Shown: positions 50,783-61,167, counted from the first letter of the stretch. The stretch: 64,000 bases of DNA from Polaromonas sp. (GCA_013823505.1 PNMH01000006.1:1-64000); one strand, 5' to 3'. Notes: generated by a model not told the origin, from the sequence alone. Numbers and translations are program-made.

Positions 50783-51436
50783 TCAGCGGGGTTGCAGCGC
50801 TGCCAGCGATCGCAGGGCGGCGCTGTCGCGCACGGTGATGCACTCGCGCGAGAGCTCCACCCAGCCGTCGCGCTCGAACCGGTGCAGCAGCCGGGTGATG
50901 ATCTCGCGCACCGTGCCCAGCTCGTCGGCCAGCGCCTGGTGGGTGGCGTGCACCTGCGCTCCGTGGCCCAGCAGGGCGGCGGCCAGGCGGCTGTCGAGGC
51001 GCTGGAAGGCAATGGCTTCGATCAGGCCGGTGAGGTCGGCCAGGCGCGCTGCGAACAGGCCGAGCACGAAGTCGCGAAAGCCGGTGTGGGCGAGTGCTTC
51101 GCGAAACCCGGCAGGCGCCAGCAGGGCCAGCCGCGTGGGTTTCACCGTGACGCCGTGCGCGCTCAGCGGCTGGTCGACAAACAGGCACGACGAGGACACC
51201 AGGCACATCTCGCCCGGCACCACGCGGTAGAGCTCCAGCTCGCGCCCGCTGCTGGCCGAGCGCGAGACCCGCACCTCGCCGCTGAGCAGCAGCGGGAAAC
51301 CCCCGCAGCGCTCCTGCTCGCGAAAGAGGGTGGTGCCGGTGGGCACGTCCATCACGGCCAGGGTGTCGGGCGCCGCGACGGCTTCCCCGATGGCGGGGTA
51401 CAGCTGGGCGAGGGTCTGCCAGTCGGTGGTGTTCAT
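50783..51436 (-). CDS. CRP/FNR family transcriptional regulator
   Basis: A 217-residue regulator: an N-terminal cyclic-nucleotide-binding-like beta-barrel (about 25-130; [39 protein letters not shown]) and a C-terminal winged helix (about 145-210). The recognition helix has R177-E178-x3-R182, as in CRP (RETVGR). No N-terminal FNR iron-sulfur Cys cluster is present, although single Cys residues occur near 44, 78 and 84. It likely acts on the DUF2892 promoter. It overlaps the Cys-cluster gene upstream by ATGA. Confidence 0.9.
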   Translation of the reverse strand: MNTTDWQTLAQLYPAIGEAVAAPDTLAVMDVPTGTTLFREQERCGGFPLLLSGEVRVSRSASSGRELELYRVVPGEMCLVSSSCLFVDQPLSAHGVTVKPTRLALLAPAGFREALAHTGFRDFVLGLFAARLADLTGLIEAIAFQRLDSRLAAALLGHGAQVHATHQALADELGTVREIITRLLHRFERDGWVELSRECITVRDSAALRSLAALQPR

Positions 51437-51726
51437 GGGGTGTGGGGTTGGGTGGCGTGTTCGAGCCGGGTCAGCCAAACCATGGCGTGTTCGCGGCTCT
51501 CGCCGCACATCTCGGGGCCGGGCGCGAGCGAGCTGCACACCGCCGGGCGCTCGGGCAGGCCGAAGAGACGGCAGCGCAGGTCCGCGTCCAACTGTGGGCA
51601 GGCCACGCCGGCCGGTTTGCCGCGCGGCATGCCTGGCAGCGGGCTGCTGATCGACGGCGCGGTGCAGCAGGCGGCGCAGCCAGGGCGGCATGCAAAGGGC
51701 GCAAGGGTGCACGGGGCTGTGGGCAT
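51433..51726 (-). CDS. YkgJ-like cysteine-cluster protein
   Basis: A 97-residue protein with a Cys-rich pattern: [19 protein letters not shown], then [35 protein letters not shown]. This matches the YkgJ/UPF0153 zinc- or iron-chelating Cys-cluster proteins. The function is unknown. It overlaps the crp-like start (ATGA), so the pair is translated together. The start at 51726 is the last good ATG before the cluster. Confidence 0.8.
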   Translation of the reverse strand: MPTAPCTLAPFACRPGCAACCTAPSISSPLPGMPRGKPAGVACPQLDADLRCRLFGLPERPAVCSSLAPGPEMCGESREHAMVWLTRLEHATQPHTP

Positions 51727-51836
51727 GCAGACGATTGTCGGGCTTGCAGGGTGGCCGGGGCTAAACTGCCTGACCCGGTGTATCGGGCCGGTACCTGCGC
51801 AGTCGCGCAGCCGGGTTGTCGACTCCCGCTCCCGCC

Positions 51837-54413
51837 ATGCCGCTTGTGAACGTCCCCACCCCTGAAACCCTGGTGTCCCGGCTGAAGCAGTGGCGCTTGT
51901 GGATCCTTGCCGCACTGGCGCTGCTGCTGGGCACACTGGTGATACAGGCGTCGCACAAGGTCATGGCCCAGCTCAGCTACGAGCAGATCGTGCTTGCGGT
52001 GCGTGCCACGCCAGCTTCGGTGTTGTGGCTCTCGGTGCTGGCCACTGCGCTGAGCTACTTCGCCCTCACGTTTTACGACCGCGCTGCGCTGGCCTATGCC
52101 GGCGCGCGCCTGCCCTATCCGGTGGTCGGCAAGACAGCGTTCATTGCCTACGCCCTGTCCAACACCATCGGTCTGGGTGTGCTCACCGGCGGTGCGGTGC
52201 GCCTGCGCCTGTACGGGGCGGCCGGGCTGGAGGCGGGCCTGATCGCGCGCGCCATCGCCTTCAATGCCGCCGGTTTTGCCGTGGGCATTGCGGTGGTGGG
52301 CGCGGCTGCGCTGGTGTGGGGCTCGGCCACGGCGCACGTCATGTTGGGTGTGCCCTCCGAGCTGTTGCAGCTGGCGGGTGTGTCCGTGCTGGTGGCGGCG
52401 GGGGTGTTCCTGGGTGTTTGCTGGCGTGGCGGTGAGCTCAAGCTGTTGGGCGGTCTGGCCTTGCGGCTGCCCAGCGCGTCGATTGCAGCGCAGCAGCTGT
52501 TGGTTTCGGCGGTGGATGTGGTGGGGGCGGCCGCCGCGTTGTGGCTGCTGCTCCCGTCGGACGCGGTGGCGTTTCCGGCGTTTGTCGGCTTCTTCGCACT
52601 CGCTGTCGCGCTGGGGGTGATCAGCCATGTGCCGGGCGGTCTGGGCGTGTTCGAGGCGGTGATGCTGCTGGCCCTGGGTGGGCGGGTGCCGGCCGAGCAG
52701 CTGGCGGGCGCGCTGGTGCTGTTCCGCGTGATCTACCACCTGCTGCCGCTGGCGCTGGCCGTGGCCTGGCTGGCGGCCACCGAGTGGCGCCGGGGTGTGG
52801 CCACGCCGGTGGTGAAGGCGGCCACCAGCCTGTCGCCGCTGTTGCTCTCGGCCTTCACCTGGGTGGTGGGGGTGGCGTTGCTGGTTTCAGGTGTGACGCC
52901 GGCCACGCAGGACGCCACCGACCTGCTCATCCGGTACGCGCCGCTGCCGGTGGTGGAGGCGGCGCACTTTCTGGGCAGCATTGTCGGTCTGGCCTTGTTG
53001 TTCGTGGCGCGCGGCATGTTCCTGCGGCTGGACGCTTCATGGTGGGCCGGCCTGGTGCTGGTGCTGCTCAGCCTCGTGTTGTGTTTGCCCAAGGGGATCG
53101 CGGTGTCCGAGGCGGTGCTGCTGACCGTGCTGGGCACCTCGCTGGCGCTGTCGCGGCGCCACTTCAACCGCAAGGCCGCGCTGTTCTCGCAGGCCTTCAC
53201 CTGGGGCTGGCTGGCGGCGGTGGCGGCGGTGGTGGTGGCGCTCATGGCACTGCTGTTTTTTGTGTACCGCGATGTGGAGTATGTGAACCAGGTGTGGTGG
53301 CAGTTCGAGTTCGACGGCTATGCGCCGCGCTCGTTGCGTGCCATGGTGGCGGTGGCGCTGATCACGCTGGTGCTGGCGCTGAGCCAGCTGCTGCGCCGCC
53401 CGCGCACCGCGCTCGTCAAGCCCGACCCGGGTGCGCTGGACCAGGCCGCGCGCATCGTGCGCACGCAAGGCTCGGCCGGGGCTGGTCTGGTGATGATGGG
53501 CGACAAGAGCCTGATGGTGTCGGACTCGCAGCGGGCTTTCATCATGTTCGGGCGGCGCGGGCGCTCGTGGGTGGCGCTCTACGACCCGGTGGGCCCGGTG
53601 GCGGAGTGGACCGAACTGGTGTGGCGCTTCGTGGAGCAGGCGCGCGAAGCCGGCGGGCGCGCGGCTTTCTACCAGGTGCGCCCCGAGGGCTTGCCGGTCT
53701 ACCTGGACGCGGGTCTGCGCGTGTACAAGCTCGGCGAATGCGCGCTGGTGGATTTGCCCGGCTTCAGCCTGGACGGCAAACGCCGCGCCAACCTGCGCCA
53801 TGGCGTGGCGCGCGCGCAGCGCGAAAGCCTCAGTTTCGAAGTGTTGGCCCCGGGCCAGGCCGAGGGCCTGTTCGACGAACTGCAAGCCATCTCGGACGCC
53901 TGGTTGAGCGACCACAACACGGCCGAAAAATCGTTCTCCCTCGGTGCCTTCCGCCGCGACTACGTGCTGCGCCAACCCATTGCCGTGGTGCGCCAGGGCG
54001 AGCGACCCGTGGCCTTTGCCACGCTGCTGTGCACCGACCAGAAGCAGGAGGCCAGCGTGGACCTGATGCGCCAGTTGCCCGACGCCCCACGCAGTTCGAT
54101 GGATTTCCTGTTCGCCCAGACCTTGCTGCATTTCAAGGCCGAGGGTTACCAGCGTTTCAACCTGGGCATGGTGCCGCTCTCGGGCATGGCCCAGCACCCG
54201 CTGGCGCCCAACTGGCACCGGCTGGGCCGCCTGCTGTTCAACCACGGTGAAAACTTCTACAACTTCCAGGGGCTGCGGGGTTTCAAGGAGAAATTCGACC
54301 CCACCTGGGAGCCGCGTTACCTCGCCTGCCCGGGCGGCTTCGCGCCCTTTTTCATCCTGGCCGACGTGGCTGCGCTCATTGCCGGCGGCCTGCGCCGCGT
54401 GATCACCAAATGA
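51837..54413 (+). CDS. mprF: MprF-type phosphatidylglycerol aminoacyltransferase/flippase
   Basis: An 858-residue protein. The N-terminal half (about 15-500) is a multi-helix membrane domain (LysF-type flippase, [19 protein letters not shown]), and the C-terminal half (about 520-840) is a GNAT-like DUF2156 catalytic domain ([46 protein letters not shown]). MprF transfers lysine or alanine from tRNA to phosphatidylglycerol, lowering membrane charge and raising resistance to cationic peptides. ATG at 51837 is preferred over a TTG upstream. It overlaps acvB by ATGA. Confidence 0.95.
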   Translation: MPLVNVPTPETLVSRLKQWRLWILAALALLLGTLVIQASHKVMAQLSYEQIVLAVRATPASVLWLSVLATALSYFALTFYDRAALAYAGARLPYPVVGKTAFIAYALSNTIGLGVLTGGAVRLRLYGAAGLEAGLIARAIAFNAAGFAVGIAVVGAAALVWGSATAHVMLGVPSELLQLAGVSVLVAAGVFLGVCWRGGELKLLGGLALRLPSASIAAQQLLVSAVDVVGAAAALWLLLPSDAVAFPAFVGFFALAVALGVISHVPGGLGVFEAVMLLALGGRVPAEQLAGALVLFRVIYHLLPLALAVAWLAATEWRRGVATPVVKAATSLSPLLLSAFTWVVGVALLVSGVTPATQDATDLLIRYAPLPVVEAAHFLGSIVGLALLFVARGMFLRLDASWWAGLVLVLLSLVLCLPKGIAVSEAVLLTVLGTSLALSRRHFNRKAALFSQAFTWGWLAAVAAVVVALMALLFFVYRDVEYVNQVWWQFEFDGYAPRSLRAMVAVALITLVLALSQLLRRPRTALVKPDPGALDQAARIVRTQGSAGAGLVMMGDKSLMVSDSQRAFIMFGRRGRSWVALYDPVGPVAEWTELVWRFVEQAREAGGRAAFYQVRPEGLPVYLDAGLRVYKLGECALVDLPGFSLDGKRRANLRHGVARAQRESLSFEVLAPGQAEGLFDELQAISDAWLSDHNTAEKSFSLGAFRRDYVLRQPIAVVRQGERPVAFATLLCTDQKQEASVDLMRQLPDAPRSSMDFLFAQTLLHFKAEGYQRFNLGMVPLSGMAQHPLAPNWHRLGRLLFNHGENFYNFQGLRGFKEKFDPTWEPRYLACPGGFAPFFILADVAALIAGGLRRVITK

Positions 54414-55804
54414 ACCTCACCGCCACCACCTTCTTGTCCGCGGCTCTGGCGCTCGGCGCCGCCGCGCCGGCCCACGCGCAGGAAAAGATCTCACACGGCA
54501 ACTTCAAGGACGTCTCGCTGTACCGGCCCAAGGGGGAGGCGAAGTCGTTTGTGCTGTTCCTCTCGGGCGACGCAGGCTGGACACCGGCGCTGGCCGCCCA
54601 GGCGCAAGCTTTGGCCGACCAGGGCGCAGCGGTGGCGGGCATCCACACGCCGAACATGCTCACGCGCCTTGGCAAGGACAGCGGCGACTGCCTGCTGCCC
54701 GACGGCGACCTGGAAAACCTGTCGCATTTTCTGCAGGGCTATGCCCGCCTGCCGGCGTATTTTCCGCCGTTGTTGGTGGGCCCGGGGCTGGGCGGCACGC
54801 TGGCCTACGCCATGCTCGCCCAGGCCCCCGAAGACACCTTTGGCGGTGCCATTTCGATGGGTTTCTGCCCCGAGCTGGCCTTGAAGAAGCCGCTGTGCAA
54901 GGGCGAGGGCGTGCACTTCACCCAACGAGCCCGTGGCGCCCCCTTGGTGCTGCTGCCCACACCGAAGCTGCGCGCGCCCTGGGTGGCGCTGCAGGGCAGC
55001 GACGACACGGTGTGCAGCCCACCGGCGGTGCAGAAGTTTGTGTCGCAGGTGGGTGGCGCCGAGCTAGTGCCGGTGCCGGGCGTGGACCACGCCGGTGCCA
55101 CAGGCCCGGGTGCGTTGACCGCGCTGCTGGCCGCGCACCAGAAGCTCACCAAGGACCTGGTGGTGGCGCCGGTGGCGCCCGACAGCGGCGTGGCCGACCT
55201 GCCTCTGGTGCCAGTGCCCAGCACCGTGCCGTCGGACACGCTGGCCGTGCTGCTCTCGGGTGACGGTGGCTGGGCCGGCATCGACAAGCAAGTCGCGGCC
55301 AAGCTGGCGGCCGCCGGGGTGCCGGTGGTGGGCCTGGACTCGCTGCGCTATTTCTGGTCGGCTCGCACGCCCGACGGCCTGGCGCAAGACCTGGACCGTG
55401 TGATGCGCAGCTTTGCCGTGCAGTGGAAAAAGACGCGTGTGATCCTGATCGGTTATTCGCAGGGCGCCGACGTGTTGCCTTTCGCGGTCAACCGGCTGCC
55501 CGCCACGTCCAGCAGCCTGCTGGCCCACACGGTGCTCATCGGCCCGGGCGAAAAAGCCTCGTTCGAATTCCGCCTGAGCAACTGGGTCGGCAAGAACACC
55601 GCCGGCCTGCCGCTGATGCCCGAACTGCAGAAGATGTCGGCCGCCAAAACGCTGTGCATCTACGGCACCGACGACCGCGACACCCTGTGCCCGCAGGTGC
55701 CCACCGAGTTCGTGACCCCGGTGCCCCTGGCCGGGGGTCACCACTTCGACGGCATCTACCAGAAGCTGACCGATCAGATCCTGCAGCGCACCAAGGCGCC
55801 TTGA
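54410..55804 (+). CDS. acvB: AcvB/VirJ-like aminoacyl-PG hydrolase
   Basis: A 464-residue secreted protein: signal peptide about 1-24 (LSAALALGAAAPAHAQ), an N-terminal half with SGDAGWTPALAAQ, and a C-terminal VirJ-type alpha/beta hydrolase domain with LLSGDGGWAGIDKQVAAKLAAAGVPVVGLDSLRYFW and the nucleophile Ser in IGYSQGADVLPF. In Agrobacterium AcvB hydrolyses lysyl-phosphatidylglycerol made by the MprF-like LpiA. The ATGA overlap with mprF strongly supports the same synthesis-and-turnover pair here. Confidence 0.93.
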   Translation: MNLTATTFLSAALALGAAAPAHAQEKISHGNFKDVSLYRPKGEAKSFVLFLSGDAGWTPALAAQAQALADQGAAVAGIHTPNMLTRLGKDSGDCLLPDGDLENLSHFLQGYARLPAYFPPLLVGPGLGGTLAYAMLAQAPEDTFGGAISMGFCPELALKKPLCKGEGVHFTQRARGAPLVLLPTPKLRAPWVALQGSDDTVCSPPAVQKFVSQVGGAELVPVPGVDHAGATGPGALTALLAAHQKLTKDLVVAPVAPDSGVADLPLVPVPSTVPSDTLAVLLSGDGGWAGIDKQVAAKLAAAGVPVVGLDSLRYFWSARTPDGLAQDLDRVMRSFAVQWKKTRVILIGYSQGADVLPFAVNRLPATSSSLLAHTVLIGPGEKASFEFRLSNWVGKNTAGLPLMPELQKMSAAKTLCIYGTDDRDTLCPQVPTEFVTPVPLAGGHHFDGIYQKLTDQILQRTKAP

Positions 55805-55814
55805 TCTCGCGCTC

Positions 55815-56405
55815 TCAGGGCAACAGGCGCTGGCCGGCCCAAAGCACCTGGTCGACCACGCCGTGCACCGCGTTGCGCGCCGGTTCGGCCACCAGCTGGC
55901 CGTCGGCGTCGAAAGCGTCACCCGCCTTGGACAGCGCAAACTGCTTCGGTGCCACCCAGCACTGCAAATTCAATAGCAACGGAGTGAGGTGTGACAGGCT
56001 CCTCAGGCCGCCCAGGGCGCCGGGTGAGGCGCTCAGCAAGCCCACCACCTTGCCCGCAAACGGCTTGGTGCCGCTGGACCAGAGTGGGTCGCCCTTGACC
56101 GGACTCGAGACCCAGTCGATGGTGTTCTTGAGCAGGCCGGTGTAGCTGCCGTTGTACTCGGGCGAGGCGATGATCCAGGCCGGGTGGGCGTGGAAGAGTT
56201 CCTTGAGCCGGATGGCGGCGGCGGGCGTGCCGCGCGCTTCCAGGTCGGCGTTGTAGAGCGGCAGGTCGAAGTCGGCCAGCTCGATGTGGGTGACCTGGGC
56301 ACCGGCGGTGGCGGCGTGGGCGGCCGCGGCGGTGGCGAGTTGTCGGTTGAAGGATTTCGCGCGGGTGCTGCCGGCGAAAACGAGGAGGGGTAGGGGTGTA
56401 CTCAT
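55815..56405 (-). CDS. NADPH-dependent FMN reductase
   Basis: A 196-residue flavodoxin-fold protein: FAGSTRAKSFNRQLA (phosphate loop for FMN), HIELADFDLPLYNADLE and PAWIIASPEYNGSYTGLLKNTIDWVS, typical of the YieF/ChrR/ArsH-like reductases. It should reduce quinones or metal ions with NAD(P)H. The start at 56405 (MSTPLPLLVF) gives the right N-terminus. It converges on acvB with a 10-base gap. Confidence 0.9.
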   Translation of the reverse strand: MSTPLPLLVFAGSTRAKSFNRQLATAAAAHAATAGAQVTHIELADFDLPLYNADLEARGTPAAAIRLKELFHAHPAWIIASPEYNGSYTGLLKNTIDWVSSPVKGDPLWSSGTKPFAGKVVGLLSASPGALGGLRSLSHLTPLLLNLQCWVAPKQFALSKAGDAFDADGQLVAEPARNAVHGVVDQVLWAGQRLLP

Positions 56406-56428
56406 GCCGCGATTGTCGCGGTCTTCGG

Positions 56429-56824
56429 TCAGAACGTGCTGTCGAAGAAATCGGGTGGCGGTGGCGGCGCGGGAGGCGCGACGATTGCCGCGGGGGCTGG
56501 TGCTGGCGCTGGCGGGCAGCGGCGGCTGGCGACGCCCCAAGCCATCTGAAAGCGCTCCATGACCAGGTCGCGGCTGAAGGTCACGGTCGTCTGGCGGAAG
56601 TTGTAGCCCACGCCCACGTCCAGCCCGATGCGGCGGCCCTCGCCGGGGAAGAAGCTCACGCCGGCGGCCAGCACCGGCCGGTTGCGCCGCTCGTTGGACA
56701 GGATCTTGAAGGTGACGCCGGTGTCGCCACCGAAGTTGTGGCTGATGCCGAACATGAAGCCCGCGGCCTGCGCGTTGAAGCAGGCCAGTGCGGTGGTGCT
56801 GGCCACGAGCCAGGGGGTTTTCAT
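56429..56824 (-). CDS. Hypothetical secreted beta-rich protein
   Basis: A 131-residue protein with a signal peptide (about 1-20, [11 protein letters not shown]). The mature part has alternating strand-like pieces ([61 protein letters not shown]), like a fragment of a small outer-membrane barrel or an adhesin-type fold. It ends with a Pro/Ala-rich tail ([24 protein letters not shown]). No family is recognised. It is upstream of the FMN reductase and 23 bases from it, so the two may be co-transcribed. Confidence 0.6.
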   Translation of the reverse strand: MKTPWLVASTTALACFNAQAAGFMFGISHNFGGDTGVTFKILSNERRNRPVLAAGVSFFPGEGRRIGLDVGVGYNFRQTTVTFSRDLVMERFQMAWGVASRRCPPAPAPAPAAIVAPPAPPPPPDFFDSTF

Positions 56825-57032
56825 CGGGAGTCCTTCCTGTTGGTCGCCCGGATTGGGGCTGGTGCTCAGGTTAGGAAGGGGCTCGCGATGCAGCCATCCG
56901 CGCGGCACGTTAGGGTGTGCCGGCCTCGGTGCGCGCCCCGATGGCGGGGCGGGGCAGAAAAGGCGCAACGGTGGGACAATCCCGGGTTGCCCGGGGCGCC
57001 GGGCCGACAGCACCCCGGAAGCGATCACCACC

Positions 57033-59006
57033 ATGTTGTACCCCCAGGAATTTGACGTCATCGTCGTCGGCGGCGGCCACGCCGGTACCGAAGCCGCGCT
57101 CGCGGCGGCGCGCATGGGCAGCAAGACGCTGCTGCTCACCCACAACATCGAGACCTTGGGTCAGATGAGCTGCAACCCCAGCATCGGCGGCATCGGCAAA
57201 GGTCACCTGGTGAAAGAGGTGGACGCCATGGGCGGTGCCATGGCGCTGGCCACCGACGAAGGCGGCATCCAGTTCCGCATCTTGAACAGCTCCAAAGGCC
57301 CTGCCGTGCGCGCCACGCGAGCCCAAGCCGACCGCGTGCTCTACAAGGCCGCGATCCGCCGGATGCTGGAGAACCAGCCCAACCTGTGGCTCTTTCAGCA
57401 GGCGGTGGACGACTTGATGGTCGAGGGCGACCGCGTGGTGGGCGCTGTGACGCAAGTGGGCATCCGCTTTCGCAGCCGCACCGTCGTGCTGACCGCCGGC
57501 ACCTTTCTTGACGGCAAGATCCATGTGGGCCTGAACAACTACGCCGCCGGCCGCGCGGGTGATCCGCCCGCTGTCTCGCTCTCGGCCCGCCTGAAAGAGC
57601 TGAAGCTGCCGCAGGGCCGCCTGAAAACCGGCACGCCGCCGCGCCTGGATGGCCGCAGCATCGACTACAGCCAGTGCACCGAACAGCCCGGCGACGGCGT
57701 GCCCGGCGGCATGAACGCCGACCTGCCGGTGCCGGTGTTCAGCTTCATGGGCAACACGGCCATGCACCCGCAGCAGGTGCCGTGCTGGATCACCCACACC
57801 AACGAGCGCACGCACGACATCATCCGTAGCGGCTTTGACCGCAGCCCCATGTTCACCGGCAAGATCGAGGGCGTGGGCCCGCGCTACTGCCCGAGCGTGG
57901 AAGACAAGATCAACCGCTTTGCCGACAAGGACAGCCACCAGATCTTTCTGGAACCCGAGGGCCTGACCACGCACGAGGTCTACCCCAACGGCATCTCCAC
58001 CAGCTTGCCGTTCGATATCCAGTACCAGCTGGTGCGCAGCATGAAGGGCCTGGAGAACGCGCACATCCTGCGCCCGGGCTATGCCATCGAATACGACTAC
58101 TTCGACCCGCGCTCGCTCAAGAGCAGTTTCGAGACCAAACAAATCCAGGGTCTGTTCTTTGCGGGGCAGATCAACGGCACGACCGGCTACGAGGAAGCTG
58201 CGGCGCAAGGCATGTTCGCCGGCATCAACGCCGCGCTCCAGTGCCGGGGCGAGGGCGCCTGGTTGCCCGGGCGCGACGAAGCCTATTTGGGCGTGCTGGT
58301 GGATGACCTCATCACCCAGGGCGTGACCGAGCCCTACCGCATGTTCACCAGCCGGGCCGAGTTCCGCCTGCAGCTGCGCGAAGACAACGCCGATATGCGC
58401 CTGACCGAAGCCGGCCGCCGCATGGGACTGGTGGGCGACGCGCAGTGGGACGCCTTCTGCCGCAAGCGCGATGCGGTTTCACGTGAAACAGAACGGCTCA
58501 AAGCCACCTGGGTGAACCCGCGCAATTTGCCGTCGGTGGAGAGCGAGCGGGTGCTGGGCAAGTCCATCGAGCACGAGCACAACCTGTTTGACCTGTTGCG
58601 CCGGCCGGGCGTGCACTACGACGCCTTGATGGCCATGAACGACCACCAACACATGCACCCGGATGTTTCACGTGAAACCCTGGGCGATCTGCACGCCGTG
58701 GTGGTGGAGCAGGTGGAAATCGCCGCCAAGTACTCGGGCTACATCGACCGCCAGAAAAGCGAAGTGGAGCGCGCCTCCCACTACGAAGGCCTGAAGCTGC
58801 CGACCGACCTCGACTATTTGCAGGTAACAGCCTTGTCGTTTGAAGCGCGCCAGAAGCTGGCCAAGCACCGCCCTGAGACGCTGGGCCAGGCCTCGCGCAT
58901 CTCGGGCATCACGCCGGCGAGCATCTCGCTGCTGCTCATCCATCTGAAGAAGGGCGGGTTCAAGGGCTTCGCCACCCTGGCGGTTGCGGCGGACGCCGAG
59001 GCATGA
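57033..59006 (+). CDS. mnmG: tRNA uridine 5-carboxymethylaminomethyl modification enzyme MnmG
   Basis: A 657-residue FAD protein: [61 protein letters not shown], the second [11 protein letters not shown] site, [17 protein letters not shown], and C-terminal [18 protein letters not shown]. With MnmE it makes the cmnm5 group on U34 of tRNA. ATG at 57033 gives the known N-terminus. Two parS sites lie inside the gene (58475-58490 and 58664-58679). Its stop overlaps the rsmG start (ATGA). Confidence 0.97.
   Translation: MLYPQEFDVIVVGGGHAGTEAALAAARMGSKTLLLTHNIETLGQMSCNPSIGGIGKGHLVKEVDAMGGAMALATDEGGIQFRILNSSKGPAVRATRAQADRVLYKAAIRRMLENQPNLWLFQQAVDDLMVEGDRVVGAVTQVGIRFRSRTVVLTAGTFLDGKIHVGLNNYAAGRAGDPPAVSLSARLKELKLPQGRLKTGTPPRLDGRSIDYSQCTEQPGDGVPGGMNADLPVPVFSFMGNTAMHPQQVPCWITHTNERTHDIIRSGFDRSPMFTGKIEGVGPRYCPSVEDKINRFADKDSHQIFLEPEGLTTHEVYPNGISTSLPFDIQYQLVRSMKGLENAHILRPGYAIEYDYFDPRSLKSSFETKQIQGLFFAGQINGTTGYEEAAAQGMFAGINAALQCRGEGAWLPGRDEAYLGVLVDDLITQGVTEPYRMFTSRAEFRLQLREDNADMRLTEAGRRMGLVGDAQWDAFCRKRDAVSRETERLKATWVNPRNLPSVESERVLGKSIEHEHNLFDLLRRPGVHYDALMAMNDHQHMHPDVSRETLGDLHAVVVEQVEIAAKYSGYIDRQKSEVERASHYEGLKLPTDLDYLQVTALSFEARQKLAKHRPETLGQASRISGITPASISLLLIHLKKGGFKGFATLAVAADAEA
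58475..58490. promoter_or_regulatory. parS site 1, inside mnmG
   Basis: GGTTTCACGTGAAACA matches the parS consensus TGTTTCACGTGAAACA at 15 of 16 positions (first base differs). It is a palindrome around CACGTG. It encodes V-S-R-E-T in MnmG. ParB from 61717-62631 is the expected binder. Confidence 0.88.
58664..58679. promoter_or_regulatory. parS site 2, inside mnmG
   Basis: TGTTTCACGTGAAACC matches the parS consensus at 15 of 16 positions (last base differs). It also encodes V-S-R-E-T and lies 189 bases from site 1. Confidence 0.88.
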
Positions 59007-59677
59007 GCGACTTGAGGACCACCCTGCAGGCCGGCCTGCAGTCGCTCCAGCTCGCGCTCGACGCGCGCCAGGTCGACCTGCTGCTCGACTACCTGGGTCT
59101 GCTCCAGAAATGGAACAAGGTCTACAACCTCACGGCCGTGCGCGACCCCGCCGAGATGATGACCCACCACCTGCTGGACAGTCTGGCAGCGATCAAACCG
59201 CTGATTCAACAAGTGGGTGGTCGAGCGGTGAAGCTGCTCGACGTCGGCTCCGGCGGCGGCCTGCCCGGCGTGGTGATCGCCATCGCCTGCCCGCAGATCG
59301 ATGTGACCTGTGTGGACACGGTGGCCAAGAAAGCCGCCTTTATCCAGCAGGCGGCGGCCACGCTGAAGCTGCCCAACCTGCGTGGGCTGCACGCCCGGGT
59401 CGAAAGCCTCAACGCCTTGTCGGGGCAGGGTTTTGACGTCGTGTGTTCGCGCGCCTTCGCTTCATTGGTGGACTTCACCAACTGGTCTCAGGCGGCGCTG
59501 AAACCCGATGGTGTCTGGATGGCCATGAAGGGGAAGCATCCCGGCGACGAACTGGCCACGCTGGCTTCCGAGGCGCCTTTGGTCGATGTGTTTCACGTGG
59601 AACAGCTTCAAGTGCCCGGCTTGGACGCCGAGCGATGCATCGTCTGGATGCGCCCAGGCCCGGTGGCTGTGGCCTGA
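59003..59677 (+). CDS. rsmG: 16S rRNA m7G527 methyltransferase
   Basis: A 224-residue SAM methyltransferase with the GidB features: [35 protein letters not shown] and [18 protein letters not shown] (SAM loop), then [15 protein letters not shown]. It methylates G527 of 16S rRNA, and loss gives low-level streptomycin resistance in other species. It is coupled to mnmG by ATGA overlap. A third parS site is in its 3' part. Confidence 0.95.
   Translation: MSDLRTTLQAGLQSLQLALDARQVDLLLDYLGLLQKWNKVYNLTAVRDPAEMMTHHLLDSLAAIKPLIQQVGGRAVKLLDVGSGGGLPGVVIAIACPQIDVTCVDTVAKKAAFIQQAAATLKLPNLRGLHARVESLNALSGQGFDVVCSRAFASLVDFTNWSQAALKPDGVWMAMKGKHPGDELATLASEAPLVDVFHVEQLQVPGLDAERCIVWMRPGPVAVA
59589..59604. promoter_or_regulatory. 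parS site 3, inside rsmG
   Basis: TGTTTCACGTGGAACA matches the parS consensus at 15 of 16 positions (A to G at position 12). It lies near the end of rsmG and encodes V-F-H-V-E in that frame. Confidence 0.85.
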
Positions 59678-59755
59678 GCAACACGGCGCACCGATGGCGC
59701 CCGTGACGCCAAAACCCTTCACGTAAACTCGACCCTCCACTTCCCGGGGGTTTCC

Positions 59756-60370
59756 ATGTTCGGCATCGCAGATTACGGCGCATTCGCCGCCGCCATCGTC
59801 GTGTTCCTGCTCATTCCGGGGCCTGGCAACCTGGCGCTGGTCACCTCCACCAGCAAGGGTGGCATCCGCGGCGGCCTGGCCGCCACCTTCGGCGTGATTG
59901 CTGGTGATCAGGTGCTGATGTGGCTGGCGGTTGCCGGCGTGGCGGCCCTGCTGGCGGCTTACCCGGCGGCCTTCAGCGCGGTGCAGTGGCTGGGCGCCGC
60001 GTACCTCGCCTGGCTGGGCTTCAAGATGCTCATCGCCAAGCCGGGCGACGCGCCCATCCTCAACATCCGCCCGCGCCAGTACTTTCAGCAAGCCATCGTC
60101 ATCACCTTGCTCAACCCCAAGGCCATCGTGTTCTACATGGCCTTTTTCCCGCTGTTCGTGGACCCGGCCCGCCACCAGGGACTGGTCACCTTCGGCGCCA
60201 TGGCGGCCACCATTGCCGTGCTCACCTTCGCCTACGGCTTGGCGGTCACCTTGCTCACCCACTTTCTGGCCGAGCGCATGCGCGCCAACCCTGTCATTGG
60301 GCGTGCTCTGGAGAAGGTCGCCGGCGTCTTCCTCATTGGTTTCGGCATCAAGCTGGCCATCTCCAAGTAA
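59756..60370 (+). CDS. LysE/RhtB family exporter
   Basis: A 204-residue inner-membrane protein with about six helices. The conserved N-terminal LLIPGPGNLALVTSTSKGGIRGGLAATFGVIAGD and LLNPKAIVFYMAFFPLFVDP are typical of LysE/RhtB amino-acid exporters. The exact substrate is unknown. It lies between rsmG and parA, in the same direction, an arrangement common in Comamonadaceae and not obviously linked to chromosome segregation. Confidence 0.9.
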   Translation: MFGIADYGAFAAAIVVFLLIPGPGNLALVTSTSKGGIRGGLAATFGVIAGDQVLMWLAVAGVAALLAAYPAAFSAVQWLGAAYLAWLGFKMLIAKPGDAPILNIRPRQYFQQAIVITLLNPKAIVFYMAFFPLFVDPARHQGLVTFGAMAATIAVLTFAYGLAVTLLTHFLAERMRANPVIGRALEKVAGVFLIGFGIKLAISK

Positions 60371-60376
60371 GCACCC

Positions 60377-61147
60377 ATGGCCAAAATCTTTTGCATCGCG
60401 AACCAGAAGGGCGGCGTCGGCAAGACCACCACCACCGTGAACCTGGCCGCCGGCCTGGCCAAGGTGGGCCAGCGTGTGTTGATGGTCGACCTCGATCCCC
60501 AGGGCAACGCCACCATGGGTTCGGGCGTGGACAAGCGCCAGATGGCGCTGTCGGTGTACGACGTGCTTTTGGAGTCTGCCTCGGTGGCCGAAGCTGCTGT
60601 GTACTCGGAGAAATGCGGCTACCACGTGCTCGGTGCCAACCGCGAACTGGCTGGCGCCGAGGTCGAACTGGTGGAGGTGGAGCGGCGAGAGAAACGCCTG
60701 AAGACCGCGCTGGCCGAGGTGGCCGACGCCTATGACTTCGTGCTGATCGATTGCCCGCCGTCGCTCAGCATGCTCACCCTCAATGGGCTGTGCGCGGCGC
60801 ACGGCGTGATCGTGCCCATGCAGTGCGAGTACTTCGCGCTCGAAGGCCTGACCGATCTGGTCAACACCATCAAACAGGTGCACGCCAACCTGAACAAGGA
60901 CCTGGCCATCATCGGCCTGCTGCGCGTCATGTTCGACCCGCGCATCACCTTGCAGCAGCAGGTGAGTGACCAGCTCAAGGCCCATTTCGGCGACAAGGTG
61001 TTCGACACCGTGATCCCGCGCAACGTGCGCCTGGCGGAGGCGCCGAGTTACGGCTTGCCGGGCGTGGTGTTCGACCCGGCCGCTCGCGGCAGCCAGGCCT
61101 TCGTCGCGTTCGCCAAGGAAATGGTCGATCGCATCGACAAACTCTGA
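60377..61147 (+). CDS. parA: Chromosome partitioning ATPase ParA
   Basis: A 256-residue deviant Walker ATPase: KGGVGKTTT (11-19), DLDPQGNATMGSGVD, LIDCPPSLSMLTLNGL and EYFALEGLTDLVNTI. The chromosomal ParA/Soj form binds DNA non-specifically and moves ParB-parS complexes. It begins 6 bases after the lysE stop and is followed by a small hydrolase gene and parB. parS sites surround it. Confidence 0.96.
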   Translation: MAKIFCIANQKGGVGKTTTTVNLAAGLAKVGQRVLMVDLDPQGNATMGSGVDKRQMALSVYDVLLESASVAEAAVYSEKCGYHVLGANRELAGAEVELVEVERREKRLKTALAEVADAYDFVLIDCPPSLSMLTLNGLCAAHGVIVPMQCEYFALEGLTDLVNTIKQVHANLNKDLAIIGLLRVMFDPRITLQQQVSDQLKAHFGDKVFDTVIPRNVRLAEAPSYGLPGVVFDPAARGSQAFVAFAKEMVDRIDKL

Positions 61148-61151
61148 AGCT

Positions 61152-61167
61152 TGTTTCACGTGAAACC
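61152..61167. promoter_or_regulatory. parS site 4, at the start of the hydrolase gene
   Basis: TGTTTCACGTGAAACC matches the parS consensus at 15 of 16 positions (last base). It covers both possible start codons of the hydrolase gene (TTG at 61151 and GTG at 61160). It lies 5 bases after the parA stop. Confidence 0.88.
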
